Below, piece after piece: positions 17,066 to 25,482 of a stretch of DNA of 64,000 nucleotides; position 1 is the stretch's first letter, and each line of letters starts with the position of its first letter. The notes beneath the pieces are model-generated. The model searched no databases. It was not told where the DNA came from and saw only the letters and a list, made by a program, of their open reading frames with translations. Origin of the DNA: Clostridium_AB sp036639235 (lineage in GTDB: Bacteria; Bacillota; Clostridia; Clostridiales; Caloramatoraceae). The DNA lies in assembly GCF_036639235.1 (NCBI RefSeq), contig NZ_JAVWJB010000003.1, positions 1-64,000 of the forward strand, in the 5' to 3' direction. The position numbers were made by a program, and so were the translations under genes.

Positions 17066-17218
17066 TAATAGACAAAGAATTACATGGAATTTGAAAACCT
17101 GAAGAAAATTATTTAATTGATTGAAAAAAACCAGTAATAAGTGATTCCTGTTAGAATAGTATACAGTTTATGGTAATAGCAACAACTTTATGAGAAATGC
17201 TTTATAGTATAATAATAA

Positions 17219-17261
17219 AAGTCAATGCAATTTAAAGAACTAAGCTTTAAAGCATTGACTT
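17219..17261. terminator. Bidirectional terminator between WYL regulator and ferritin
   Basis: AAGTCAATGC/GCATTGACTT continues inward with TTTAAAG/CTTTAAA, a 17-bp compound stem between two convergent genes with T-rich flanks on both sides. Confidence 0.8.
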
Positions 17262-17284
17262 ATTTTATTTATAAATTTCATAGT

Positions 17285-17794
17285 TTATGCATTTATAGGT
17301 GGAGTAAATATTCTTTTTGCAAGTTCATCGTCTAGCACATATAGAGCATTAGCGTCCTCACCGATTCTTTCTAGTCTTTTTACTATATTAGTAAATGATG
17401 ATTCTTCCTCAACCTGCTCATCTATAAACCATTTTAGAAAGCTTATAGTAGCATGTTCTCTTTCGTCTACAGCAACATCCATAAGTTCATATATCTTCTT
17501 AGTTACAATTCTTTCATGTGTAAGTGCATCCTTAAAAGCTTCAAGAATTGATGGGAAATCATTAACAGGTGAGTTAATTGAAGTAAGATTAACCTTGCCA
17601 CCCATTTCATTTATGTAATTAAAAAACTTCATTGCGTGGAATTTTTCTTCCTCTGCTTGAACTTGAAAGAAGTTTGCAAAGCCTGGTAGGTCCTGTGAAG
17701 AACAGTACCCTGCTGTAGCTAAGTATACATGTGAAGAATAAAATTCATAATTAAGTTGTTTGTTTAATCTCTCAAGTAATTTTTCGTTTATCAT
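17285..17794 (-). CDS. Ferritin (non-haem, FtnA type)
   Basis: A 169-residue four-helix ferritin that stores iron and protects against oxidants. Ferroxidase-type ligands are visible in YEFYSSHVYL, the QAEEEKFHAMKFF segment (Glu and ExxH) and DEQVEEESSF. ATG 17794 is chosen because AAAGGAG is spaced correctly for it; the GTG three codons earlier touches the ribosome binding site. It is monocistronic on the minus strand. Confidence 0.93.
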   Translation of the reverse strand: MINEKLLERLNKQLNYEFYSSHVYLATAGYCSSQDLPGFANFFQVQAEEEKFHAMKFFNYINEMGGKVNLTSINSPVNDFPSILEAFKDALTHERIVTKKIYELMDVAVDEREHATISFLKWFIDEQVEEESSFTNIVKRLERIGEDANALYVLDDELAKRIFTPPINA

Positions 17795-17803
17795 TTGTTT
17801 CAC

Positions 17804-18110
17804 TCCTTTAATGGATAATTATTATTAATTAATATTATATAGTAAATAATAGAAAAGTCAAATTTTTCTCAAAAAGTATAAAACATAACAAAGTATTACA
17901 AGGATATTTATTAATACATTTAAGTATTAGGTATGTTAAAATTAAAATTTATATTATTTACTATTTTGTTTAAATTTACTAAAATAAAGTCTTTTTAAAT
18001 TTAAATAATAATACGATAAGTATTAGTATAAAAAGTTACCATATGATTACTTAATTAGGAAGTGGTTTCGATGCGGAATATAAATACAATCGACATAAAT
18101 AGGAGGAGTT
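17804..18110. other. Intergenic region between ferritin and chemoreceptor genes
   Basis: 307 bp of very AT-rich DNA between divergent genes. It must hold both promoters and contains the AGGAGG site before ATG 18111. No convincing operator, RNA or ORF is visible. Confidence 0.6.
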
Positions 18111-19826
18111 ATGAATAATTTAAGAATTAAGTCTAAAATTCTAGTTCTATCAATAGTAGCTATTATACTTATTATGGTTGTTAGTGGTGTAGGATATTCC
18201 TATATATCAATGGCTAATAATAGTATTACTAAAATGTACAAGGATAATTTACTAAGTATTCAGTGGTTAAATGACAATAGAAATCAGTCAAGGGCAATGG
18301 AAGCAAATCTTTATTACATATTACTTCATAGTGAAGATATAAATGAACAAAAGGAAAAAGTCGAAGATATAGAAAAAAGGCAAAAGATATTTAATGAAAA
18401 CTGGGAAAACTACAAGAAAATAGAAATCACTGAATATGAAAAAAATCTTATACCAGTAGTTGAAGAGAACTTAAAAGAGTTTATTTTAGGTAGAGAAAAA
18501 GCTATTGCACTTGCAATGGATAGAAAAATTCCTGAGGCTATTAATGCAATAATTGAAGTAGAAGACCACCAGGAAAAATTCTCAGATAGCTTAAAGGAGA
18601 TTGCTGTTTATAATACGAAACTTGCTGAAAAGTTAAGCCTAGATAGTGATAGAGAGTTTGCTACTTCTAAAATAATATTTATAGCAATAATTATAAGTGC
18701 AATAGGTATTACTTACTTACTAGCACACTTTATATCAAGGTCAATATCAAAACCTATGAATCAAATTATAGTTGACCTTAAAAATATGTCTCATGGAGAC
18801 TTTAGAAAAGTTGACTCAGAGATTCATTCTGTAAGAGGGGATGAAATAGGTAATATATCACTTGCAATTAAAACTATGCAAAGTTCACTTAATCATCTTA
18901 TAGGGAATGTTTCAAGTGAAGCTGAAACAATTGAAAAGGTTGTTAATGCTATTTCAAGAAATATGAATGAACTGAATAGTAATATTGAAGATGTTACATC
19001 TACTACAGAGGAGTTATCAGCTGGTATGGAGGAAACAGCGGCTTCAGCACAGGAAATGAATGCTACAGCAGATGAAATAGAAAAAGCTGTTAACTCGATT
19101 TCAATAAAGGCTGAAGAGGGTGCTATTGAAGCTAGTAATATCAATGCTAGAGCTATTGTAACTAGAGATAATGTTATAAAGGCTCAAGAAAAAGCTATGG
19201 AAATATTACTTGGTACTAAGGAAAAACTTGAAATAGCTGTTGAAAATTCTAAGGTGGTAGAACAGATTACACTTTTATCAGATGGCATAATGCAAATATC
19301 ATCTCAAACAAACCTGTTAGCACTTAATGCAGCAATAGAAGCTGCAAGAGCTGGGGAAGTAGGAAAGGGGTTTGCTGTTGTTGCAGATGAAATAAGAAAG
19401 CTTGCAGAGGAATCCAAAAATATAGTCGTAGAAATACAATCAGTTACAAATAAGGTAACTAACTCTGTTAGAGAGTTAGCATCAAGTTCAAAAAATCTTA
19501 TGAAGTTTGTATCGGAAGAGGTGCATAGTGATTATGAAAAAATGATAAATGTTGCAGACGATTATAGTAAGGATGCTGAATTTGTAAGCAGTCTTGTTGG
19601 TGATTTTAGCAGTACATCAAAGGACCTTTTATACTCTATACAAGAGGTAATTAGAACAATAGAACAGGTATCACTATCATCTAATGAAGGTGCTACAGGA
19701 ACAACAAATATAGCACAAAAAATAGTTGAGATAACAGAGGAGTCAAGCATTGTAGTTGACGAAGTTAAAAGATCCAATGAAAGTGCACTTAAGCTAAGTG
19801 GTGAAGTAATTAAATTTAAAATATAA
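18111..19826 (+). CDS. Methyl-accepting chemotaxis protein
   Basis: A 571-residue transmembrane chemoreceptor: a first helix (about 10-32), a periplasmic-type four-helix-bundle sensor (about 35-180), a second helix (about 188-208), HAMP (about 210-262) and a long cytoplasmic coiled coil. The hairpin tip QTNLLALNAAIEAARAGE, which contacts CheA/CheW, is intact. The Glu/Gln-rich flanking segments are where methylation occurs. No chemotaxis kinase is in the window. GGAGGAG precedes ATG 18111, and a very strong terminator follows. Confidence 0.95.
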   Translation: MNNLRIKSKILVLSIVAIILIMVVSGVGYSYISMANNSITKMYKDNLLSIQWLNDNRNQSRAMEANLYYILLHSEDINEQKEKVEDIEKRQKIFNENWENYKKIEITEYEKNLIPVVEENLKEFILGREKAIALAMDRKIPEAINAIIEVEDHQEKFSDSLKEIAVYNTKLAEKLSLDSDREFATSKIIFIAIIISAIGITYLLAHFISRSISKPMNQIIVDLKNMSHGDFRKVDSEIHSVRGDEIGNISLAIKTMQSSLNHLIGNVSSEAETIEKVVNAISRNMNELNSNIEDVTSTTEELSAGMEETAASAQEMNATADEIEKAVNSISIKAEEGAIEASNINARAIVTRDNVIKAQEKAMEILLGTKEKLEIAVENSKVVEQITLLSDGIMQISSQTNLLALNAAIEAARAGEVGKGFAVVADEIRKLAEESKNIVVEIQSVTNKVTNSVRELASSSKNLMKFVSEEVHSDYEKMINVADDYSKDAEFVSSLVGDFSSTSKDLLYSIQEVIRTIEQVSLSSNEGATGTTNIAQKIVEITEESSIVVDEVKRSNESALKLSGEVIKFKI

Positions 19827-19831
19827 ACGTA

Positions 19832-19879
19832 TAAAGTACACAACAAATGTTATATATCTAACATTTGTTGTGTACTTTA
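19832..19879 (+). terminator. Strong terminator after the chemoreceptor gene
   Basis: A 21-bp perfect stem (arms 19832-19852 and 19859-19879) with a 6-nt loop. Confidence 0.9.
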
Positions 19880-19950
19880 GTTTTGCATGTTTTTGTATTT
19901 TAAAATATTATTTAAATTTTTCCATTTTAACTAAAAATTAATACTCAAGA

Positions 19951-19990
19951 AAAAAGCCCTCATTAACACATATATTAATGAAGGCTTTTT
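19951..19990 (-). terminator. Terminator of the minus-strand permease gene
   Basis: AAAAAGCC-TCATTAA pairs with TTAATGA-GGCTTTTT (one mismatch). T-runs on both strands let it act for the minus-strand gene ending at 19998. Confidence 0.8.
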
Positions 19991-19997
19991 TTATTTT

Positions 19998-21371
19998 TTA
20001 CTTATCTTTAAGTTCTAAGGACTTACTTCTTTTCTTTTTAATAAGGTAAATGCTAGTTAGCATTATAAACCAAAGTGGTGTTACAAATAATGCAACACGT
20101 GTTTCTTTAGAAAGAGCGAGTACAACTAGAACAAATCCTATGAATGTTAAAATAACATAGTTAGCAATGGGGAAAAATGGCATTTTGAATTTGCTTATTT
20201 TAGCAAGTTCAGGGTTACTCTTTTTATATTTAAGATGACAAACAACTATAATTGCCCAAATAAATATAAAACAGAATGTTGAAATGCTAGTAATTAGTAT
20301 AAATACTCCCTGAGGCATTATATAATTTAGTATAACTGATATTAATACAACAATAGATGAGAAGAATAATGCATTAGATGGAATTCTACGATTGTTAAGT
20401 TTCTTCATTAGTTTTGGTGCATTATCTTCCTTAGCAAGTGAAAATACCATACGACTAGTACTAAATATTGCACTATTACAAGCAGAAGCTGCAGATGTTA
20501 AAACTACGAAGTTTATAATACTTGCAGCTGCCATAATACCAACAGCAGAGAATACTTGTACAAAAGGACTTTGGTCAGGTTTGATTGAGTTCCATGGATA
20601 GATACTCATTATTACAGCTAGGGCACCAATATAGAATATAATAATTCTTATAGGAATATTATTAATAGCTTTTGGTATAACTTTTTCAGGATCTTCAGTT
20701 TCGCCTGCGGTTAACCCAACAAGTTCAATACCAACAAATGCAAATACAACCATTTGGAATGAGAGAATAAAACCATTAATTCCATTTGGGAACCAACCAC
20801 CATGTGACCATAGGTTTGAGAAGGTAGAAGTTCCAGCATCTGTTGAGAATCCTTTTATAATCATGAAAGTACCAACTATTATTAAAGCCATAATTGCGAT
20901 AACCTTTATAAGAGCAAACCAAAACTCCATTTCGCCAAATAGCTTTACAGATGCAAGGTTCATTGCTAGTAGTATTACTAAAGCAATTAAACAGGGTACC
21001 CACTGAGCAACATTTGGGAACCAATACTGTATATAGAGTCCAACAGCAGTTAAATCAGCCATAGCAAGGGATATCCAGCAGAACCAATAGGTCCACCCAG
21101 CTACAAATGCAGCCCCTTGGCCTAGATAGTCATAAACAAAATCAACAAAGGAATGGTAGTTTAGGTTTGATAGAAGAAGTTCACCAAGGGCCCTCATAAT
21201 AAAGAAACATATAACACCAGTAATCATATAGGCAAATAAAATAGAAGGTCCTGCTAAGTGAATTGATTTTCCAGACCCTAAGAATAAGCCTGTTCCAATG
21301 GCGCCACCAATCGCTAGTAGCTGAACATGACGATTCTTAAGTCCCCTCTCTAATGTTTGGTTACCTGACAT
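19998..21371 (-). CDS. Amino-acid permease (AAT/APC family, CycA-like)
   Basis: A 457-residue permease with about 12 transmembrane helices. It carries the family N-terminus LKNRHVQLLAIGGAIGTGLF and the MRALGELLLSNL and KLFGEMEFWFALIK segments, which match the proton-coupled D-serine/D-alanine/glycine permease CycA and related GabP/ProY proteins more closely than other branches. The exact substrate is uncertain. ATG 21371 follows AGGAGG. It is divergent from the second permease at 22032. Confidence 0.9.
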   Translation of the reverse strand: MSGNQTLERGLKNRHVQLLAIGGAIGTGLFLGSGKSIHLAGPSILFAYMITGVICFFIMRALGELLLSNLNYHSFVDFVYDYLGQGAAFVAGWTYWFCWISLAMADLTAVGLYIQYWFPNVAQWVPCLIALVILLAMNLASVKLFGEMEFWFALIKVIAIMALIIVGTFMIIKGFSTDAGTSTFSNLWSHGGWFPNGINGFILSFQMVVFAFVGIELVGLTAGETEDPEKVIPKAINNIPIRIIIFYIGALAVIMSIYPWNSIKPDQSPFVQVFSAVGIMAAASIINFVVLTSAASACNSAIFSTSRMVFSLAKEDNAPKLMKKLNNRRIPSNALFFSSIVVLISVILNYIMPQGVFILITSISTFCFIFIWAIIVVCHLKYKKSNPELAKISKFKMPFFPIANYVILTFIGFVLVVLALSKETRVALFVTPLWFIMLTSIYLIKKKRSKSLELKDK

Positions 21372-22031
21372 ATATACCCCTCCTTAAAATTTTTAGCAGT
21401 TCAAGTAAACATCCCTCCCTAGTTATTGCTATTTGTTAAAATTTCAAAGGATTAAGACATTATATTATAGCCTTAATAGATATATTCTATTTGAAAATCT
21501 GAAAGTATGAAAATGATTTATAAAAAATAATAATTACTGAAAGGGTTTTCATAATTAGAATAAATTGGTATAATTATTTAGTTATTGAAATAGTTTGATA
21601 TAGGTATTTCAGAGGTGTTTATGATTAGTATATTTATAAAGTAGCTAAGGTAATAGAAATTTCTTATAAAATATATATATTAATTTGATTGATTTTTTGT
21701 AACAATGAAAACGTTTACATTGATATTATAAATAATCATCAAAAATACCATAGAAAATATAGAGGTAACTACTAGAGCTATAGAGATAAACAAAAGGGTT
21801 TTTATTTTAAATATATTAATAAATATTGGATTTTTTAAGTTATAATAACTAATACTAACGAGAAGAATCTTAATTTTTTAAAACCATATGGTATAAGTTG
21901 TAATAATAGTTGTAATATGTAATAAAGGAAAGAAAATTATAATTTTTTAAAAGATTATGTTGAAAAATGGTTAATATGATTATAAAATGAAAACTACAGA
22001 AAATTACTGAATAATAGAAAAGGGGTTAACT
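21372..22031. other. 660-bp divergent intergenic region
   Basis: Very AT-rich DNA between two divergently transcribed permease genes. It has no credible ORF or compact RNA. It contains a cre-like palindrome at 21706-21719 and the ribosome binding sites at both ends. It is unusually long for this gene-dense stretch, so an undetected small RNA or extended promoters are possible. Confidence 0.6.
21706..21719. promoter_or_regulatory. cre-like operator (CcpA/LacI type)
   Basis: TGAAAACGTTTACA fits the catabolite responsive element consensus TGnAAnCGnTnnCA at every fixed position. The symmetry extends outward (CAATG...CATTG). It lies 313 bp before the plus-strand permease and 335 bp before the minus-strand one. 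Control by CcpA or another LacI-family repressor is inferred. Confidence 0.5.
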
Positions 22032-23387
22032 ATGGAGAATAAGTTAGAAAAAAGATACGGGCTTATAACTGCTATAGCTATGGTAGTAGGTATAGTAATT
22101 GGAAGCGGCGTATTCTTTAAAGCAGAGAAAGTTTTAACTGCTACAGGCGGAAATCTTTCGTTAGGTATTTTAGCATGGGTTATAGGTGGTATTATTATGA
22201 TTTCATGTGCTTATACTTTTGCAGTAATGGCAACTAAGTATGAGTACGTAAATGGTGTAGTTGATTATGCACAGGCTACAATTGGGAAAAAATATGCATA
22301 TTACATTGGGTGGTTTATGGCACTTATTTACTATCCAACATTAACATCAGTTCTTGCATGGGTTGCAGCTAGATACACTTGTGTACTAATTGGATATCCA
22401 ATAGCAGGGGGAGAAGCTATGACAATAGCAGGTCTATTCCTTGTAGCAAGTTATGCACTTAATGCACTGTCACCTGTACTTTCAGGAAAGTTCCAGGTAA
22501 GTACTACAGTTATAAAGCTTATACCATTACTTCTAATGGCTGTAGTTGGTACAATAGTAGGTCTTTCAAATGGAATGACTGTAAGAAACTTTACTACAGT
22601 AGCTACTAATATTGATACAGGAACAGCATTATTTACTGCTGTTGTTGCAACAGCCTTTGCTTATGAGGGATGGATTATAGCTACAAGTATTAATGCAGAA
22701 CTTAAGGATGCAAAGAAGAATCTTCCAATAGCACTTGTTGGGGGAACATTTATAATTATGATTGTTTATATTCTTTACTATGTTGGACTTGCAGGTGCAG
22801 TTCCAAATGAAGTAATGATGGCAGGTGGAGAAACTGGAGCTAAGATAGCATTTGAAAAAGTATTCTCAAGTCTTGGTGGATCACTTATATTCGTATTTGT
22901 TATTATTTCATGTCTAGGAACTCTAAATGGACTAATGCTAGGATGTACTCGTGGTATCTATGCAATAGCTGCTAGAGGAGAGGGTATGAAGCCTAAGATG
23001 TTTGTTCAAGTAGATCCAGAAAGTAAAATGCCAACTAACTCAGCTATATTTGGGTTATTATTAAGCGCTATATGGTTATTCTTCTTCTTTGGAGCTAATT
23101 TATCAGACGGATGGTTCGGATTCCTAAACTTCGATTCATCGGAGCTTCCAATAGTAACTATCTACGCAATGTATATTCCAATATTCCTTATGATTATGAT
23201 TAAGGAAAAAGAATTTAATGGATTTAATAGATATGTTGCACCAGCAGTATCAATTATAGGATGTATATTTATGATAGTAGCAGCTTGTTTTGCACACAAA
23301 ACAGCAGTAATATCATACTTAATTGTATTTACAATGGTTATGATATTAGGAGCATTCTTCACTAGAAAGAAAAATAATTTACAATAA
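22032..23387 (+). CDS. Amino-acid permease (APC superfamily)
   Basis: A 451-residue permease with about 12 helices: N-terminal RYGLITAIAMVVGIVIGSGVFFK (the unwound helix-1 substrate loop GSGVF), FAYEGWIIATSINAELKDAKKNLP in the helix-6 region, and GLMLGCTRGIYAIAARGEG. This is the layout of the L-type/exchanger branch of the APC superfamily. The substrate is unknown. A GGGG-rich site precedes ATG 22032, and a perfect terminator hairpin follows. Confidence 0.9.
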   Translation: MENKLEKRYGLITAIAMVVGIVIGSGVFFKAEKVLTATGGNLSLGILAWVIGGIIMISCAYTFAVMATKYEYVNGVVDYAQATIGKKYAYYIGWFMALIYYPTLTSVLAWVAARYTCVLIGYPIAGGEAMTIAGLFLVASYALNALSPVLSGKFQVSTTVIKLIPLLLMAVVGTIVGLSNGMTVRNFTTVATNIDTGTALFTAVVATAFAYEGWIIATSINAELKDAKKNLPIALVGGTFIIMIVYILYYVGLAGAVPNEVMMAGGETGAKIAFEKVFSSLGGSLIFVFVIISCLGTLNGLMLGCTRGIYAIAARGEGMKPKMFVQVDPESKMPTNSAIFGLLLSAIWLFFFFGANLSDGWFGFLNFDSSELPIVTIYAMYIPIFLMIMIKEKEFNGFNRYVAPAVSIIGCIFMIVAACFAHKTAVISYLIVFTMVMILGAFFTRKKNNLQ

Positions 23388-23395
23388 AATATATT

Positions 23396-23436
23396 CACCT
23401 CTATGTAATGAATCAATTGCATAGAGGTGTTTTTTG
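23396..23436 (+). terminator. Terminator after the permease
   Basis: CACCTCTATG/CATAGAGGTG perfect 10-bp stem followed by six T. Confidence 0.92.
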
Positions 23437-23456
23437 CATTTTTTTAAATATAGATA

Positions 23457-23482
23457 TAGGCTGCTATAATTTTAGCAGCCTA
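23457..23482. terminator. Second hairpin between convergent genes
   Basis: TAGGCTGCTA/TAGCAGCCTA perfect 10-bp stem, 6-nt loop, 20 bp before the stop of the minus-strand ferredoxin-like gene. Confidence 0.65.
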
Positions 23483-23502
23483 TTTTGATAAAGAGTTAAG
23501 AG

Positions 23503-24171
23503 TTATAATAATCTTCCATCTCTAGATATAGTAACTTTTCTAAGGGCTATATCTAGAGATGAAGAATTTAGGGCATTTATTACTGAAAGTTCAAGTCCTA
23601 TGCAACATGGAACCTCCATTTTAGTAATGGTAATACTTTCAATATTGTTGATTTCTATAATATCCTTAAGTTTTTTGCTATAGTCTTCATTATCAAGTTT
23701 TGGACATCCTATAAGGGTAATATTACCGCAAACAAAGTCCTTATTAAAGTTATCATAAGCAAACCCACAGCAATCAGCAGCAATAAGTAGATTAGCTCCA
23801 TTAAAGAAACTAGCATTAGGTGAGACTAATTTAATTTGAACAGGCCAGTTTTTAAGTGGTGAATCCACATGGCTTGTTTTAGATATTGTTGAAGGACATT
23901 GAAACTTTGGTTTTTCGTTTATTTGTATTTTAGATTTTTTTATATTAGCTAAAACAGCAGCCTCATCATATGCAAGTGCCTCACGCTCCTCAAAGCTTAT
24001 AGCATCAACAGGACAAGCAGGTAAACAATCTCCAAGACCATCACAATAATCGTCTCTAAGTAGGACTGCCTTACCATTAATCATCCCAATTGCACCTTCA
24101 TGGCAGGCATCTACACATAGGGTACATCCTGTACATTTAGCTTCATCTATCTTAATAATTTTTCTAATCAT
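23503..24171 (-). CDS. 4Fe-4S ferredoxin-like protein of the hcp regulon (FrdX-like)
   Basis: A 222-residue iron-sulfur protein. The first cluster is C13-x2-C16-x2-C19-x3-C23. The second ferredoxin motif is C43-x5-C49-x3-C53-P, an incomplete set that may still hold a cluster with another ligand. A C-terminal domain of about 130 residues carries further Cys (ADCCGFAYD, CGNITLIGCP, VPCCIG) and may bind metal. In Clostridia a ferredoxin called FrdX is part of the HcpR regulon and is thought to reduce hydroxylamine reductase. The shared operator with hcp supports that role here. ATG 24171 follows AGGAGG; longer upstream starts lack a site. Confidence 0.8.
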   Translation of the reverse strand: MIRKIIKIDEAKCTGCTLCVDACHEGAIGMINGKAVLLRDDYCDGLGDCLPACPVDAISFEEREALAYDEAAVLANIKKSKIQINEKPKFQCPSTISKTSHVDSPLKNWPVQIKLVSPNASFFNGANLLIAADCCGFAYDNFNKDFVCGNITLIGCPKLDNEDYSKKLKDIIEINNIESITITKMEVPCCIGLELSVINALNSSSLDIALRKVTISRDGRLL

Positions 24172-24236
24172 ATATATCCTCCTAACAAACACTTTTAATT
24201 CTAATACTATTCTAATATAATAATAGAAAAAACTAT

Positions 24237-24250
24237 GTTGCATATGCAAC
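24237..24250. promoter_or_regulatory. HcpR-type operator between ferredoxin-like gene and regulator
   Basis: Perfect 14-bp palindrome GTTGCATATGCAAC, identical with its flanks (TAT...G) to the site upstream of hcp at 44521-44534. On the minus strand a -10-like TAGAAT (24214-24209) predicts a start near 24202, which puts the palindrome centre at -41.5, the class II activator position. For the plus-strand regulator gene, TATAAT at 24216-24221 would place the palindrome downstream of the start, suggesting autorepression (inference). Confidence 0.75.
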
Positions 24251-24263
24251 GAAGTGAGGAGTT

Positions 24264-24926
24264 ATGGATAAATATTTTAATATTTTAAATAGGGTTTCCC
24301 TTTTTAAGGGATTAAGGGAAGAGGAGATTAGAAAAGCATTATTATGCTTAAATCCTTCAGTTAAAGCATTTAAAAAAGGTAGTTATATTATTAATTCAAG
24401 TGATAAGGTTAGTAGCTTTGGGATTATTTTAAATGGAAGTGCTGTTGTATTTAATGAGGATGTACTGGGAAATAGAAATATACTTACTAAGCTGTGTGTG
24501 GGAAGTTTATTTGGAGAGGTTTTTGCATGTGCAAAGATTGAAGAGTCTCCAGTATCAGTTATAGCAGAAAGTGATGCTACTATTATGATGATAGATTATC
24601 ATAGGGCGCTTTTTAGCTGTAGCAATAGTTGTAGTTTTCATAATAATATAATAGAAAATATGGTTTATATTATAGCTAATAAAAACCTTCAGTTAACAAG
24701 GAAAATAGAACATATATCAAAGCGTACAATAAGAGATAAGATTATAAGTTACCTATCAACTCAAAAATCAATTGCTAAGAGTAATAGCTTTACTATACCT
24801 TTTAATAGACAGGAATTTGCTGATTATCTAGGAGTAGATAGAAGCGCCCTTTCTAAGGAATTATCTAAAATGGCAGGAGAGGGAATAATTAATTATTGTA
24901 AAAATCACTTTGAAGTAATAATTTAA
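24264..24926 (+). CDS. hcpR: Crp/Fnr-family transcriptional regulator (HcpR-like)
   Basis: A 220-residue regulator with an N-terminal cyclic-nucleotide-binding-type beta roll (about 10-120, KGSYIINSSDKV, GSLFGEVFAC) and a C-terminal Crp helix-turn-helix (about 145-215, FNRQEFADYLGVDRSALSKELSKM). No N-terminal Fnr-type four-Cys cluster motif is present. HcpR proteins of this family respond to nitric oxide/nitrite and activate hcp and frdX. Assignment rests on adjacency to the ferredoxin gene and the matching palindrome before hcp. GTGAGGAG precedes ATG 24264 and overlaps the edge of the operator. Confidence 0.8.
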   Translation: MDKYFNILNRVSLFKGLREEEIRKALLCLNPSVKAFKKGSYIINSSDKVSSFGIILNGSAVVFNEDVLGNRNILTKLCVGSLFGEVFACAKIEESPVSVIAESDATIMMIDYHRALFSCSNSCSFHNNIIENMVYIIANKNLQLTRKIEHISKRTIRDKIISYLSTQKSIAKSNSFTIPFNRQEFADYLGVDRSALSKELSKMAGEGIINYCKNHFEVII

Positions 24927-24984
24927 ATTTTTATAATATACATTACTTAAGTTATAAGCGATATAGGTAGTAGGAGGGGATAGT

Positions 24985-25452
24985 ATGATTAAAGAAACTA
25001 AAAACTATACTATTAACCTAGATGAATCAAAAAAGCTACTAGAGAAACTAAGGGAAAAACCAAGATCACTTGAAGCTGAAACTATGTTTGAAATGACTAG
25101 GGTATCAAAGATAGCAAATAAAATAGCTAGGGGAGAGGTTATTACACTTGAAGAGGAGAGGCTTATAAGTGATAAATATCCTAGTGTTAAGCGAAAGGCA
25201 TATTATGCGAAAATAGAAGGAGAGTCTATTAAGGAAAAGGTTAGATGTGCCAAAACGATAGATGAAAAGAAAAAACTTATACTTTCAGCATCTACTAATG
25301 CCATGCTTAGTGTGTCAGGAGATAATCCAAGACTTGAAATAGGAATTAAGTTATCAGTAATTGATAAAATATGTAGTGATGAGAATATAAGGCTTAGTGA
25401 TATTGAGACTGAGTTATCAAAAAAAGGAAAAAAAGTAGATAAAAGAGCATGA
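24985..25452 (+). CDS. Hypothetical protein
   Basis: A 155-residue, Lys/Glu-rich, probably helical soluble protein (SLEAETMFEMTRVSKIANKI..., ending KKGKKVDKRA). No known domain recognised. GGAGGGG precedes ATG 24985. It lies 58 bp after the Crp/Fnr gene on the same strand, so cotranscription is possible. A hairpin follows the stop. Confidence 0.75.
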   Translation: MIKETKNYTINLDESKKLLEKLREKPRSLEAETMFEMTRVSKIANKIARGEVITLEEERLISDKYPSVKRKAYYAKIEGESIKEKVRCAKTIDEKKKLILSASTNAMLSVSGDNPRLEIGIKLSVIDKICSDENIRLSDIETELSKKGKKVDKRA

Positions 25453-25454
25453 AA

Positions 25455-25476
25455 AAGGGATGAATAATCATCCCTT
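25455..25476. terminator. Bidirectional terminator
   Basis: AAGGGATGA/TCATCCCTT perfect 9-bp stem with a 4-nt loop between convergent genes. Confidence 0.85.
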
Positions 25477-25482
25477 AAAATT

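Noticed and set aside
17996..18019. Sigma-D (motility) promoter before the chemoreceptor
   Set aside because: TACGATAA resembles the -10, but the nearest TAAA is only 12 bp away, too short for the known spacing.
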